DNA of 64,000 nt from Ktedonobacteria bacterium (GTDB lineage Bacteria > Chloroflexota > Ktedonobacteria > Ktedonobacterales > JACDGC01): positions 1 through 64,000 of the forward strand of contig DAIDGU010000046.1 of NCBI GenBank assembly GCA_027459785.1. The letters are read 5' to 3'. The position numbers were made by a program, and so were the translations under genes. The notes under the pieces were generated by a model that was not told the DNA's origin, made no database searches, and saw only the letters and a program-made list of their open reading frames with translations. Within the stretch, counting starts at the first letter, position 1, and each line of letters opens with the position of its first letter. This document shows positions 14,526 through 22,990 of this stretch, one piece after another.

Positions 14526-17510
14526 CTACGTCGCGGTGACGCGCATCAGGGGCAGCCCGTCGGCATCCACCAGCAGCACGCCGAAAAGCCAGGGACCGCT
14601 GGCCGGCGCGGCGAGTTGCACGCTGATGATATGCCGCCCTGTTGTCAGCGGGTGCGGGCCAAAGCGCGTGACGGGCCAGTGGCGCGCGAGGCCGGCCAGC
14701 GTCGGTTGCGGCGTTCCGCCGTCCATGGTGGCCCCATCAACGGTGATAACCAGGGGGCCGCTGGCCCAGGTGTCGAACGAAAGCGTCGTCGCCTCCGCGA
14801 GATCAATGGCTGCGGTCGCCTCGGCGGTCAGGGCTTGTTCGGTAGCCAGCAGCGCGGTGAAAGGATCGGTCAAATTGGTGCGTGGCACGAGATCGGCGCG
14901 GAACGCCGTCCAGGTGGTCTGGCCGTCATAACGCACCTGCCAGCTCTGGATGGGCGGCTGGAGATCGGGGCCACGCAAGACCACCTCGCGCTGCTCGTCG
15001 CCTGCCGTGAAGCGCACGTCGCACGACCACTGCTGCGGTTGCAAGGTCGGTGCCAGCGTGAAGGGAACCGGAACGAGCGTCGCCGCGCTGAGGTCGCGGA
15101 AGGTCTGCACGATTTTCGTGGCACTCTGCGCGTGGCTGTGTCGCCAGATAAGCGCCACGTCGCAGGGGTCCGCTTGGCCGTCCGCCGCGTAAGGTGGCAC
15201 CAGCAACACTTGCCCTAACGTCGCCGCCCCATCGGCTGCCGCGTGGGCGCTGAGGTGCGCGAAGGGGGGCGAGGGAGCCTGGCGCGGGCTGATCGCCGCC
15301 GCTGATGCCCAGCGCGCCGTAGCGGTAAAAGGCGCGTCTTTCGGCGTTGCCGGCACGGTGACGAAAAGGCGCTGCGTCGCCTGATCGTAGCGCCAGGCGA
15401 GAGGTTGCTCCGCGCCGTCGCACACTTCCTGCGGCGCGGTGACGCCGACGAAGGTCAGCGTATAGGTGCGGATCGCGGGCAGCGTCGGGCAATAGCCGGC
15501 CACCGGCGCAATGCGCAGCGTGCGCGCCGACGCGCCATCCGCCGTGCTGGTGATGGTGGTCCATTCACACGCGCCCCGCTGATAGTCCTCGGTGGTGCCG
15601 TCATCCTCGTAGAGCCGAAACGTACCATCCGCCCCAGGAAAGATGCGCAGTTCCAGGTGCTCGGCGGGAATATCGGCGAGATGCAGGGCAGGGGGTCCGT
15701 GCCGCGTCGAGACGGCGGTGGCCAGGGGAATGATCGCGCCCGCCCGCACGAAAAGCGGCATGGTGGTGAGATCGCCCGCCACGCGTTCCCAGCGCGGACC
15801 CACCAGCGCCGCGCCGGTATCGAAGCGATACCAGGTTCCCGGCGGCAGCCACACATCCACCGTCGCTACGCCGGTCGCTGGATCGGCAGGTTGGGTGATG
15901 GGCGCGGCGATGAGATCGTCGCCCAGCAGATACTGCCCCGGTGCGGCATAAGCATCTTCATGGTCGGGGTACGCATAATACATCGGGCGGCAGAGCGCGA
16001 TCCCCTGATCATGCGTGTGCCGCGCCATAGTATAAAGGTAGGGGATCAACTGGTAGCGCAGCGCGAATGCCTGGCGCGCGGCGGCCAGCACGGGCGCGGG
16101 GAAGGCCCAGGGGCGACGTTCGCCCAGGGGATCTTTAGTGGCGTGCAGCCGCAAGCACGGGCTGAGCGCGCCGAACTGCACCCAGCGCACGAAAAGTTCC
16201 GGTTCCACCGCGCCGAAGTGGCCGCCGATGTCATGACTCCACCAGCCGAAGCCGACGTTCGCCGCCGTCGCCGTGAAGTGCGGCAAGGCCGCCAGCGTGG
16301 CCCAGCCGCCAAATGTGTCGCCGCTGAAGCCCAGCGGATAGCGATGATTGCCCAGACCGCCCCACCGGCTGAAAAGCAGCGGGCGCTGTCCCCGGCGACG
16401 CGCGTCGGTGAAGTGCAGATGATTGAGCCAGATCAACGGATCGAGGCCGGCGATCTCTGTGCTTTCGCCCTGTTGCCAGTCGATCCACCAGAAATCGACG
16501 CCCTGGTCTTCTAAGGGGTGATGGAGGTGGCGGAAATAGGCGGCGGCGAACGCGGGATCGGCGATGCGAAAGGGGATGGGTGTCCCCGCCGTGGCCGGCT
16601 GGCTCAGCGCCGCCGCGACATCAGCGTAGGCCGTTTCGTGGGGATGGACGCCCTCGGCGGGATGGAGGTTCAGGGTGACACGCAAGCCCTGCGCGTGCAT
16701 CGCCGCCAGGAAGGCTGCTGGATCGGGAAAAAGATCATGATTCCAACTATAGCCCGTCCAATGCCCCGGCGTGTGCCAGTCCATATCGACCACCAACACA
16801 TCCAGCGGGAGTTGCTGCTCGGCGAAATCGGCGACGAGTTGGTGCAAATCGTCGGCGCTATAGGGCCAGAAGCGCGACCACCAAATGCCCAGGACGTAGC
16901 GCGGGATAAGCGGCACTGCCCCGCCGAAGTGCGTATACTCGGCCAGCGCCTCAGAATAGGCATGCCCATAGCCGAAAAAATACCAATCCTGCACGGATTG
17001 CTCAGGTCGCGCCTGCACCCAGCCGCCATCCGCCGTGAAGACGACGCCTTGGCTGTCATCGACCAGCGCCCAGCCGTCGCGCGCGACCAGTCCCGGCTCC
17101 AGCGGCACATCCCCGCCGGTGTCGTCCAGGGTGCGCCGTGTGCCACCCAGGTTGTCGGTGGCCGGCTGCCCCGGTCGCCAGGTGGTGGCCGTGTCTGGCA
17201 CGGTGATCGTCAGGTTGTCCGCCGTGAAGCACCCGCTGTGCAGGCGATAGGTGAGCCGCAGCGCGCCTGTATCGATCCAGATCTGCTCGCCATCTTCGCG
17301 CACCGTGAAGGCCGGCGGCGCGGCGCTATGCCGCTGTGGAAAGGCGAACGTGGCGGCATCGGTGAAGACGCCAGAAGGCGACCATTCCAGCCGCAGCAAA
17401 CGGGCCGTCAGCACCGTGAAGCGGACATGCCCTCGCACGACCACCGCCAGGGGATGGGCATGCGGGTTCCCCGCCAGGCGGATACGTTCCAAAAAATCGT
17501 TCTGTTCCAT
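14526..17510 (-). CDS. Glycoside hydrolase family 31 alpha-glycosidase
   Basis: This is a 994-aa cytoplasmic enzyme without a signal peptide. The (beta/alpha)8 domain (about residues 190-530) carries WIDWQQGES, whose D344 is the expected nucleophile (variant of WxDMNE), SRWGGLGNHRYPLGFSGDTFGGW with D398 as candidate acid/base, and WWSHDIGGHFG. Beta-sandwich domains follow, including a DUF5110-like segment (FRLYEDDGTTEDYQRG), and a long unassigned C-terminus. ATG 17510 lies 2 bp after the permease stop with aaagga upstream, so translation is coupled. Given the GH87 neighbours I infer alpha-1,3-linked gluco-oligosaccharides as substrate; other alpha-glycosides are possible. Confidence 0.9.
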   Translation of the reverse strand: MEQNDFLERIRLAGNPHAHPLAVVVRGHVRFTVLTARLLRLEWSPSGVFTDAATFAFPQRHSAAPPAFTVREDGEQIWIDTGALRLTYRLHSGCFTADNLTITVPDTATTWRPGQPATDNLGGTRRTLDDTGGDVPLEPGLVARDGWALVDDSQGVVFTADGGWVQARPEQSVQDWYFFGYGHAYSEALAEYTHFGGAVPLIPRYVLGIWWSRFWPYSADDLHQLVADFAEQQLPLDVLVVDMDWHTPGHWTGYSWNHDLFPDPAAFLAAMHAQGLRVTLNLHPAEGVHPHETAYADVAAALSQPATAGTPIPFRIADPAFAAAYFRHLHHPLEDQGVDFWWIDWQQGESTEIAGLDPLIWLNHLHFTDARRRGQRPLLFSRWGGLGNHRYPLGFSGDTFGGWATLAALPHFTATAANVGFGWWSHDIGGHFGAVEPELFVRWVQFGALSPCLRLHATKDPLGERRPWAFPAPVLAAARQAFALRYQLIPYLYTMARHTHDQGIALCRPMYYAYPDHEDAYAAPGQYLLGDDLIAAPITQPADPATGVATVDVWLPPGTWYRFDTGAALVGPRWERVAGDLTTMPLFVRAGAIIPLATAVSTRHGPPALHLADIPAEHLELRIFPGADGTFRLYEDDGTTEDYQRGACEWTTITSTADGASARTLRIAPVAGYCPTLPAIRTYTLTFVGVTAPQEVCDGAEQPLAWRYDQATQRLFVTVPATPKDAPFTATARWASAAAISPRQAPSPPFAHLSAHAAADGAATLGQVLLVPPYAADGQADPCDVALIWRHSHAQSATKIVQTFRDLSAATLVPVPFTLAPTLQPQQWSCDVRFTAGDEQREVVLRGPDLQPPIQSWQVRYDGQTTWTAFRADLVPRTNLTDPFTALLATEQALTAEATAAIDLAEATTLSFDTWASGPLVITVDGATMDGGTPQPTLAGLARHWPVTRFGPHPLTTGRHIISVQLAAPASGPWLFGVLLVDADGLPLMRVTAT

Positions 17511-17512
17511 CA

Positions 17513-18448
17513 CTATCCTTTAAGGCCGGTGGTGACGACACCACGCATGATCTGGCGCTGAAAGATCAGAAAGAGGACGAGCGGTGGCACAGTGGCGATG
17601 ACGAAGCCGGCCAACAGCACGTTTTGTGGCTGGTAGGAATTCTGGGCGATTGCCTGCTGGTAGAGCGCCGGAGAAATCGGCAGGCTATTGGGATCGTTGA
17701 GGACCAACAACGGCCAGAGGAAATCTTTCCAGGTGGCGAAGATGGTGAACATCGAGACGACCGCCAGGGCGGGCAGCGAATTCGGCAGGACGATGCGCGT
17801 GAAGATTTGCCAGGCATTCGCGCCATCGATGCGCGCCGCTTCGATCAACTCGTTGGGCAGCGTGTCGAAAAAGCTCTTGAGAATGATGATATTGAAGGCA
17901 TTGGCCGCCTCTGGCAGCCAGATCGCCCACCAACTGCCGATCAGCGAGATGCCAAAAATGGGCAGGTGGATCACGGTGAAGTACTGTGGGATGAGGTAGG
18001 CGATGGCCGGGACCATCAGGGTGCTGAGGAAGAAGAACAACAGGACGTTGCTGAAGATCGGTTTCAGCTTCGAGAGCGCGTAGGCCGCGGTCGCCGAGAC
18101 CAGCAGTTGCAAAGCCACCGCGCCGGTGGCCAGCGCAGCAGTGTTCGCCAGGTAGCGCAGGGAGTTGAGTTGCTGCCACGCTTTGACGAAGTTGATCCAT
18201 TCCGGCGAGCTTGGCCACAGCACCGGCGGCGTGTTGAAGATTTGGATACTCGGCTTGAGCGCGCCGCTCACCATCCACAGCAAGGGTCCGATGGTAAGCA
18301 CCGTCCCCAACAACAACAGACCAAAAATGGTCCAATGGGCGATTTTAACGGCGGGTTTGCGAAACTCCAGGTCGGAGATGATCGACCGCTCATGGTTGGC
18401 GGTGGCGCGGAGGGTGATGCGGCGGCGCCCTTTGATGCTCAACTGCAT
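17513..18448 (-). CDS. Sugar ABC transporter permease, MalG type
   Basis: This is a 311-aa inner-membrane protein starting at MQLSIKGRRR (18448, ggaggag upstream); the track's 485-aa ORF includes out-of-frame upstream sequence. It has six helices and the cytoplasmic EAA loop that docks the ATPase (ELIEAARIDGANAWQIFTRIVLPNSLPAL). The N-terminal ~45 residues are longer than usual for MalG-type subunits. It forms a heterodimer with the upstream MalF-type permease (2 bp gap). No ATPase gene is in the locus, so the importer probably uses a shared MsmK/UgpC-type ATPase encoded elsewhere. Confidence 0.94.
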   Translation of the reverse strand: MQLSIKGRRRITLRATANHERSIISDLEFRKPAVKIAHWTIFGLLLLGTVLTIGPLLWMVSGALKPSIQIFNTPPVLWPSSPEWINFVKAWQQLNSLRYLANTAALATGAVALQLLVSATAAYALSKLKPIFSNVLLFFFLSTLMVPAIAYLIPQYFTVIHLPIFGISLIGSWWAIWLPEAANAFNIIILKSFFDTLPNELIEAARIDGANAWQIFTRIVLPNSLPALAVVSMFTIFATWKDFLWPLLVLNDPNSLPISPALYQQAIAQNSYQPQNVLLAGFVIATVPPLVLFLIFQRQIMRGVVTTGLKG

Positions 18449-18450
18449 AG

Positions 18451-19398
18451 CTACTCTGCTCCTCCAAGGTTGAGGCGACGGGTGATGCCGAAATAGATCA
18501 GGGAGAGGACGACGAGCACCAGGAAGAGGATCACGCTCAAGGCGCTCGCCGCGCCAAAGTTGCCGCTGTTGAAGGCGTAGTTGTAGATCAACAGGATGAC
18601 AGTCATCGTCGAAAGATCCGGTCCCCCGCCGGTCAACGTGAACGGCTCGGTGAAGACCTGCACCGTGGCGATGATCTGGATGAGCAGCAAGATGAGCATG
18701 ATGCCGCGCATCTGGGGAAGGGTGATATTCCAGATGCGCCGCCAGATGTTCGCGCCGTCGAGTTCCGCCGCCTCGTAGAGTTGCGCGGGAATGCCTTGCA
18801 GCGCCGCCATATAGATGAGGACGGTGCCACCCATGTTGGCCCAGGTCGTCACGATGACCAACGAGGGCAAAGCGGTGCTGGGCGACTGTAACCAGGGCTG
18901 TGGGGCCGCATGCACAACCGAAAGGAGCGAGTTGATCAAGCCGCCATCGTGGGTATACATGTAGCGCCACAAAAAAGCTGTGACCAGGGGCGGGATGATC
19001 ACCGGCAGGTAGAATGCCAGGCGAAAGTAGCCGGTGCCGTGGCGGATTTCATTGATGGCGATGGCCAACACAATCGGAATGAGGTAGCCGATCAACAAAC
19101 CGTAGAGCGCATAGGACGCGCTATTGCGCCAGGCCGTCCAGAAGAGCGGATCATGCAAGACAAAGCGGTAATTGCTCCAGCCCGCGAAGGTGGGGACGCC
19201 ATAGAATGCGTTTTTTTGAAAACTGAGGATAAACCCATATACGACGGGATACCAGACAAAAAAACCGAAGATGCCCAGCGCCGGCAGCAAAAAAAGGATG
19301 CCCGCCGTATTGCGGCGCGCGAAGCGCAGCAGCGGCTGCACGCGACTGGTGGTGCGGGGTTCCGCCTGCGACAGCGCAGGTTGATCCAGTGTGACCAT
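18451..19398 (-). CDS. Sugar ABC transporter permease, MalF type
   Basis: 315 aa from MVTLDQPALSQAE (19398; aggagg 6 bases upstream). Six membrane helices and the EAA motif QLYEAAELDGANIWRRIWNITLPQMRG are present. It lies between the solute-binding protein and the MalG-type permease in the usual order binding protein-permease-permease-hydrolase. The 184-bp gap to the binding-protein gene has no obvious promoter, so the four genes are probably one operon driven from 21231-21260. Confidence 0.94.
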   Translation of the reverse strand: MVTLDQPALSQAEPRTTSRVQPLLRFARRNTAGILFLLPALGIFGFFVWYPVVYGFILSFQKNAFYGVPTFAGWSNYRFVLHDPLFWTAWRNSASYALYGLLIGYLIPIVLAIAINEIRHGTGYFRLAFYLPVIIPPLVTAFLWRYMYTHDGGLINSLLSVVHAAPQPWLQSPSTALPSLVIVTTWANMGGTVLIYMAALQGIPAQLYEAAELDGANIWRRIWNITLPQMRGIMLILLLIQIIATVQVFTEPFTLTGGGPDLSTMTVILLIYNYAFNSGNFGAASALSVILFLVLVVLSLIYFGITRRLNLGGAE

Positions 19399-19582
19399 CG
19401 TTGACCTCCTGAGCGCGCAAAGGGGAACGCGCACCGACATCGGGTGATCGAACACGAAAATCAGAAAGTGACACGCAATTCACGAAAAAAGGCTGCTTCT
19501 TCGTGGTCAGCGTGATCGCTTCGTGGCTTGCGTGTTCGATCGGTTCCTCCGGATATAGGATCAGACGTTCGCTAGCAATGGC

Positions 19583-20968
19583 TTAGCTGCCCGAACTCAG
19601 CGTCGCCTGGAAGTTGGTTTGCGCCGTGTTGAGCAACGTCTGGGGGTCCGCCTTGGCGCTGGTCAGCACGCCCTGCACGACGGGGTCGAGCGCGGCATAC
19701 ATGGCCTGGGTCTGCACGGGCGGTTCGGGGCGTAGCGCCAGCCCGGAGTTGGCATAGAGCGCGTAGTTGTCGAGCGGCAGGTTCGCGTACTTCTGGCTGA
19801 TGGCCTGAAGGCTCTGCTGATAGCTGCCAGTGAAGATCGTGGCGGTCGGGAAGCCCACCGGCAAACCCGAAGCGGCGGCTTGCACCGTGCTATTCTCGAT
19901 CACGCTCAGGTCAAAGCGATAGTAGCTGGCCCATTCCACGGCGGCGTTCAACACGTCGCTGCTATCTCCGGCCTTGAACACGTAGACATGCCCACCGGAA
20001 AGGGTGGCGTTGCCGGGATTCGTGGGGCTTTGCGGCATCGGCCACAGGCCGATATTCGTCATATCCGCCTGATAGGCTGTTTGCAGCGCGGGCAGCGTAT
20101 CCGACGCCTCGACGACCATCGCAGCTTTGTTGGTGCCAAAGATTTGCAGGGCGTCATTATACCCGACCAGGACTTCGTTGTACAATGACTTATCGGTGAA
20201 CTTCATGGCCTGCAAGTTCTGTAACCACGCGACAGCCACGGGGTTGTTGAAGACGGCCTGGGTGGAACTGCCGCTACCGGATTCCAGATTGCCACCGCCG
20301 GTATAGATCCAGTTGGTGAGGTGCCAGCCACCGGTGTTCTGGTTGGTCAGTTCGACGAAGCCGGGGACGCCGGTTTTCTGCGCGATCTGCTTGGCATACG
20401 CGCGGAAGTCATCCCAGGTTTTCGGCGGGGACGCCGGATCAAGGCCGGCGGCTTTGATGAGCTTGATATTGAACATCAAGCCCAACTGATAGCCGGCATA
20501 TGGCAGGCCGTAGACGCTGCCGCCGGATGAGGCGATGGCGAGCGCACTGGGGGTGTAGCTGCTGAAAAACGATTGCTGCTTGGCATAGGTCGTGATATCC
20601 GCGACGGTGCCGCGCGCGATCATGAGTTGCGGATCGGTGAAGGGGGCATCGACCATGTCTTCCTGTGAATGCGCCGCCGCCTTGGTAAAGTACCCTTGGG
20701 TAGTGTAAGGGTCATTCAAGGCGTTGATCGTAACCCCTTTGTGGTTTTGCTGGAAGGTTTGGACGTAATCCTGGTAGATCTTTACCTGCGCAGGATTACT
20801 GGAAGCGGGCAACTCGTTGGTGGTGAAGGTGATCAGACCGTTACTGCTGGAGGCAGGGCCGCAGGCGGCGAGGATATTCGCGCCAACGAAGCCGGCCCCG
20901 GCGATGGCGGCGTTGCGCATAAGGGTGCGGCGCGAAAGCATGGGATTGCCAAAAGAGCGCGAGGTCAT
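19583..20968 (-). CDS. Sugar ABC transporter solute-binding lipoprotein
   Basis: This 461-aa family-1 extracellular solute-binding protein has the signal SRRTLMRNAAIAGAGFVGANILAAC, which combines a twin-arginine-like RR with a lipobox (ILAAC). It should be folded or exported and then anchored outside the membrane to capture oligosaccharides for the permeases downstream. Typical family features are TLSGGHVYVFKAG and a ~430-residue mature length. It is the first gene of the operon, read from a strong promoter with a LacI-type operator and a long leader. Confidence 0.93.
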   Translation of the reverse strand: MTSRSFGNPMLSRRTLMRNAAIAGAGFVGANILAACGPASSSNGLITFTTNELPASSNPAQVKIYQDYVQTFQQNHKGVTINALNDPYTTQGYFTKAAAHSQEDMVDAPFTDPQLMIARGTVADITTYAKQQSFFSSYTPSALAIASSGGSVYGLPYAGYQLGLMFNIKLIKAAGLDPASPPKTWDDFRAYAKQIAQKTGVPGFVELTNQNTGGWHLTNWIYTGGGNLESGSGSSTQAVFNNPVAVAWLQNLQAMKFTDKSLYNEVLVGYNDALQIFGTNKAAMVVEASDTLPALQTAYQADMTNIGLWPMPQSPTNPGNATLSGGHVYVFKAGDSSDVLNAAVEWASYYRFDLSVIENSTVQAAASGLPVGFPTATIFTGSYQQSLQAISQKYANLPLDNYALYANSGLALRPEPPVQTQAMYAALDPVVQGVLTSAKADPQTLLNTAQTNFQATLSSGS

Positions 20969-21224
20969 AGCTGTGCTGCTCCTTTACGAAGTGACACACA
21001 CCAGTGTGTGATGAAGCGCCGCTGACGAGCGTTGGAGGTGTGCAAGCGCGACAATTGCAGGGATTGTGCGCGACACCTGGGCCAACTCACGCTGACGACG
21101 CAGCCGACGTCAGTGCCAACCCGGCGATGTGAAGAAGCGCGGGACATGTCAGAACAGCGACATGTGCAAAAGTCCAAACGTGGAGCATGGGTTTTTTTTT
21201 GGCAATCGTTTCCCATCACGTTCT
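20969..21224 (-). other. Long 5' leader of the solute-binding protein mRNA
   Basis: The distance from the -10 box to the start codon is about 260 nt. The leader has the LacI-type operator near its 5' end, an A-run (minus strand), and just before the ribosome binding site (aaggag) the near-palindrome cacacactggtgtgt. The same motif sits at the same place in the GH87 leader (22953-22967). No coding sequence is evident. Confidence 0.6.
21201..21214. promoter_or_regulatory. LacI-family operator, copy 1
   Basis: ggcaatcgtttccc has the CG-centred LacI/CcpA-type core. It lies 17-30 bases downstream of the -10 of the ABC operon promoter, a position suited to block transcription. It closely resembles the sites at 22495 and 22754. 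Confidence 0.7.
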
Positions 21225-21230
21225 GGCAAC

Positions 21231-21260
21231 ACTATACCAGAGTCTCTTTATGGTTGTCAA
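21231..21260 (-). promoter_or_regulatory. Promoter of the ABC transporter-GH31 operon
   Basis: Minus strand: TTGACA (21255-21260) and TATAGT (21231-21236) with an 18-bp spacer. The -10 context TATAGTGTTGCC is identical in the GH87 promoter at 22731. Confidence 0.85.
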
Positions 21261-21324
21261 GGGGGTACCGTAACCAAGTTTATGAAGGGGTAAGGTGGTG
21301 TCGTTCTGCGCCCAATTCCGTTGT

Positions 21325-21368
21325 CGGTTGACTTTAGACTGCTTTCCGGTTGACTTTAGACTGCTTTC
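21325..21368. repeat. Two tandem 22-bp repeats upstream of the LacI gene
   Basis: The unit starts cggttgactttagactgctt and is repeated exactly twice. Each contains TTGACT, a possible -35; with the second copy, TACGCT lies 17 bases downstream as a weak -10. It may be a duplicated promoter element or a binding site for the regulator itself. Confidence 0.8.
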
Positions 21369-21436
21369 ATGGTACGCTGAAGCGGTAGAAAAAAAGGGAC
21401 ATCGTTTTCCAGTTTTCCCGCTGAGAGAGTGAGTGT

Positions 21437-22477
21437 ATGGCCTTGAAGCGTAATGGCGAGAGCCGCATGACCATCGCCCAAATCGCCGATGAAGCCGGCG
21501 TTTCGATCACGACCGTTTCCAAAGTGCTGAATCGTATGCCTGGTGTCGCGTCAGCGACGCGCGAGCGCGTGGAAAAAATTGTCGCTCATCGCCAATATGT
21601 GCAGAGCCATGCCGCACGGCAGTTGCGCAAAAGTCAAAGCGGCCTCATCGATCTGGCGATCATGCGGTTGGAAGGCGGCTATGATCTGGGCATCATGCAG
21701 GGCGTACAAGATGTCCTTGAAACGACCGGACACCGGCTCGTCGTCTTCGCCACCCATGAGGATGAAGCGCTGGAACAGCGTTGGCTACGGCGCATCCTCG
21801 AACAGGCATCGGATGGGGTGTTGTTGCTCCAGCCCTATGCACGCACCAATCTCACGAACGTCTTAGTCGAAAATCATCTCCCCTTCGTCGCCATCGGCGA
21901 CCGCAATGATCAACAAGTGGCCTTTCCCTCGATTGGCTCTACGATCTGGCAAGGGGGGTTTACGGCCACCGAATATCTTATCGGCCTGGGGCATCGGCGG
22001 ATCGGCATCATCACCGGGCCGCTGGCGTTGCGCACCTCGCGCGCCCGGCTCGCGGGCTATCGGGAGGCGTTGGCCGCCGCTGGCATCGCCGTGGATGAGG
22101 CGCTGATCATGGAAGGCAACTACATGTTGGGCGATGGCTACCAGCAGACCTGCGCCCTGCTCGATCTGCCGGAACCGCCCACCGCCATTTTCGCCGGCAA
22201 CGATGCCCAGGCCGCGGGCGTTTACCGGGCGCTCTACGCGCGCGACATCAAGATCCCCAGCCAAATGAGCGTGGTTGGGTTCGATGACGTGATGTATTCG
22301 CCGCAAATGTCGCCGCCATTGACGACCATTCGCCAGCCGCTGGTGGAGATCGGGCGCATGGCTGCCACGCTGCTGCTGCGCCTCATCGCGGGGGAGATGC
22401 TGGACATGAATCATCTCGAACTTTCGACATCGCTGGTGATCCGCGAATCCTGCGCGCCGCCAGGGATTAGCCGGTGA
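21437..22477 (+). CDS. LacI-family transcriptional regulator
   Basis: This 346-aa protein has the N-terminal HTH MTIAQIADEAGVSITTVSKVLNRMPGVASATRERV (hinge helix shortly after) and a periplasmic-binding-like effector domain (AIGDRNDQQVAFPSIG...GHRRIGIITGP...PTAIFAGNDAQAAGVYRAL...SVVGFDDVMYSPQMSPPLTTIRQP). It sits between the divergent ABC-GH31 operon and the GH87 genes. Three LacI-type operators lie within 1.6 kb, one directly after its own stop codon. It most likely represses both transcription units until a gluco-oligosaccharide binds. The start follows gagagagtgag. Confidence 0.95.
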   Translation: MALKRNGESRMTIAQIADEAGVSITTVSKVLNRMPGVASATRERVEKIVAHRQYVQSHAARQLRKSQSGLIDLAIMRLEGGYDLGIMQGVQDVLETTGHRLVVFATHEDEALEQRWLRRILEQASDGVLLLQPYARTNLTNVLVENHLPFVAIGDRNDQQVAFPSIGSTIWQGGFTATEYLIGLGHRRIGIITGPLALRTSRARLAGYREALAAAGIAVDEALIMEGNYMLGDGYQQTCALLDLPEPPTAIFAGNDAQAAGVYRALYARDIKIPSQMSVVGFDDVMYSPQMSPPLTTIRQPLVEIGRMAATLLLRLIAGEMLDMNHLELSTSLVIRESCAPPGISR

Positions 22478-22494
22478 AGAGCGCGGGTTTTTTA

Positions 22495-22506
22495 GGAAAC
22501 GTTTCC
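22495..22506. promoter_or_regulatory. LacI-family operator, copy 2 (perfect palindrome)
   Basis: GGAAACGTTTCC, a perfect 12-bp palindrome with the central CG of LacI-family sites, lies 18 bp after the regulator's stop and ~210 bp upstream of the GH87 promoter. It could serve as an auxiliary (looping) operator. Confidence 0.75.
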
Positions 22507-22707
22507 CCCTGCTTTTGCGGGTGTCACAAGGGTGGCATGCGCGGCGGGGGTTCGTTTTATGGGCGCTCTTTCGTGCCATAGCGACCTTATCGCCAATGCG
22601 GGTAAAGACAGTGGTCAGCGGGGCCGGACAGACAGGTATATTTATCCTCCATTACCCAAACCGATCACTTGCAAAGCGTATTAAGGATGCTGGTTCCGGT
22701 ACCACTC

Positions 22708-22736
22708 TTGACAAACATTCACTCTTCTGGTATAGT
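22708..22736 (+). promoter_or_regulatory. Promoter of the GH87 gene
   Basis: TTGACA (22708-22713), 17-bp spacer, TATAGT (22731-22736). The downstream gttgcc matches the ABC operon promoter exactly. Confidence 0.85.
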
Positions 22737-22753
22737 GTTGCCTGAGTATGGCA

Positions 22754-22766
22754 GGAATCGTTTCCC
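22754..22766. promoter_or_regulatory. LacI-family operator, copy 3
   Basis: ggaatcgtttccc begins 17 bases after the -10 of the GH87 promoter, the same offset and core as copy 1 in the ABC operon promoter. Confidence 0.7.
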
Positions 22767-22990
22767 GAAAAATTTTCGCATCACGTTGATCGTTCAACGG
22801 CGTCGCGCGGCTTTGCGACGTCCCCTCACCGTTCGCGTCGTCGCAGGTGCGTTATTGGCGCGCATCTGTCGCGCGGGGTCAGCAATGGTGTGTGACCCTT
22901 CCCCCTCCTCGTGCGCTTCGCGAACGACCCTGTACCGGCGTCGCATCATGGCACACACTGGTGTGTAAAGCAGCTAAAGGAGCTTTCGCC
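22767..22990 (+). other. Long 5' leader of the GH87 mRNA
   Basis: About 250 nt from promoter to start codon, with no supported ORF. It ends with gcacacactggtgtgt followed by the ribosome binding site aaaggagc. The terminal motif and the total length mirror the leader of the solute-binding protein gene. Confidence 0.6.

Noticed and set aside
14437-14931. 164-aa plus-strand ORF antisense to the GH31 C-terminus
   Set aside because: Low-complexity shadow frame overlapping the GH31 coding sequence, without motif or ribosome binding site.
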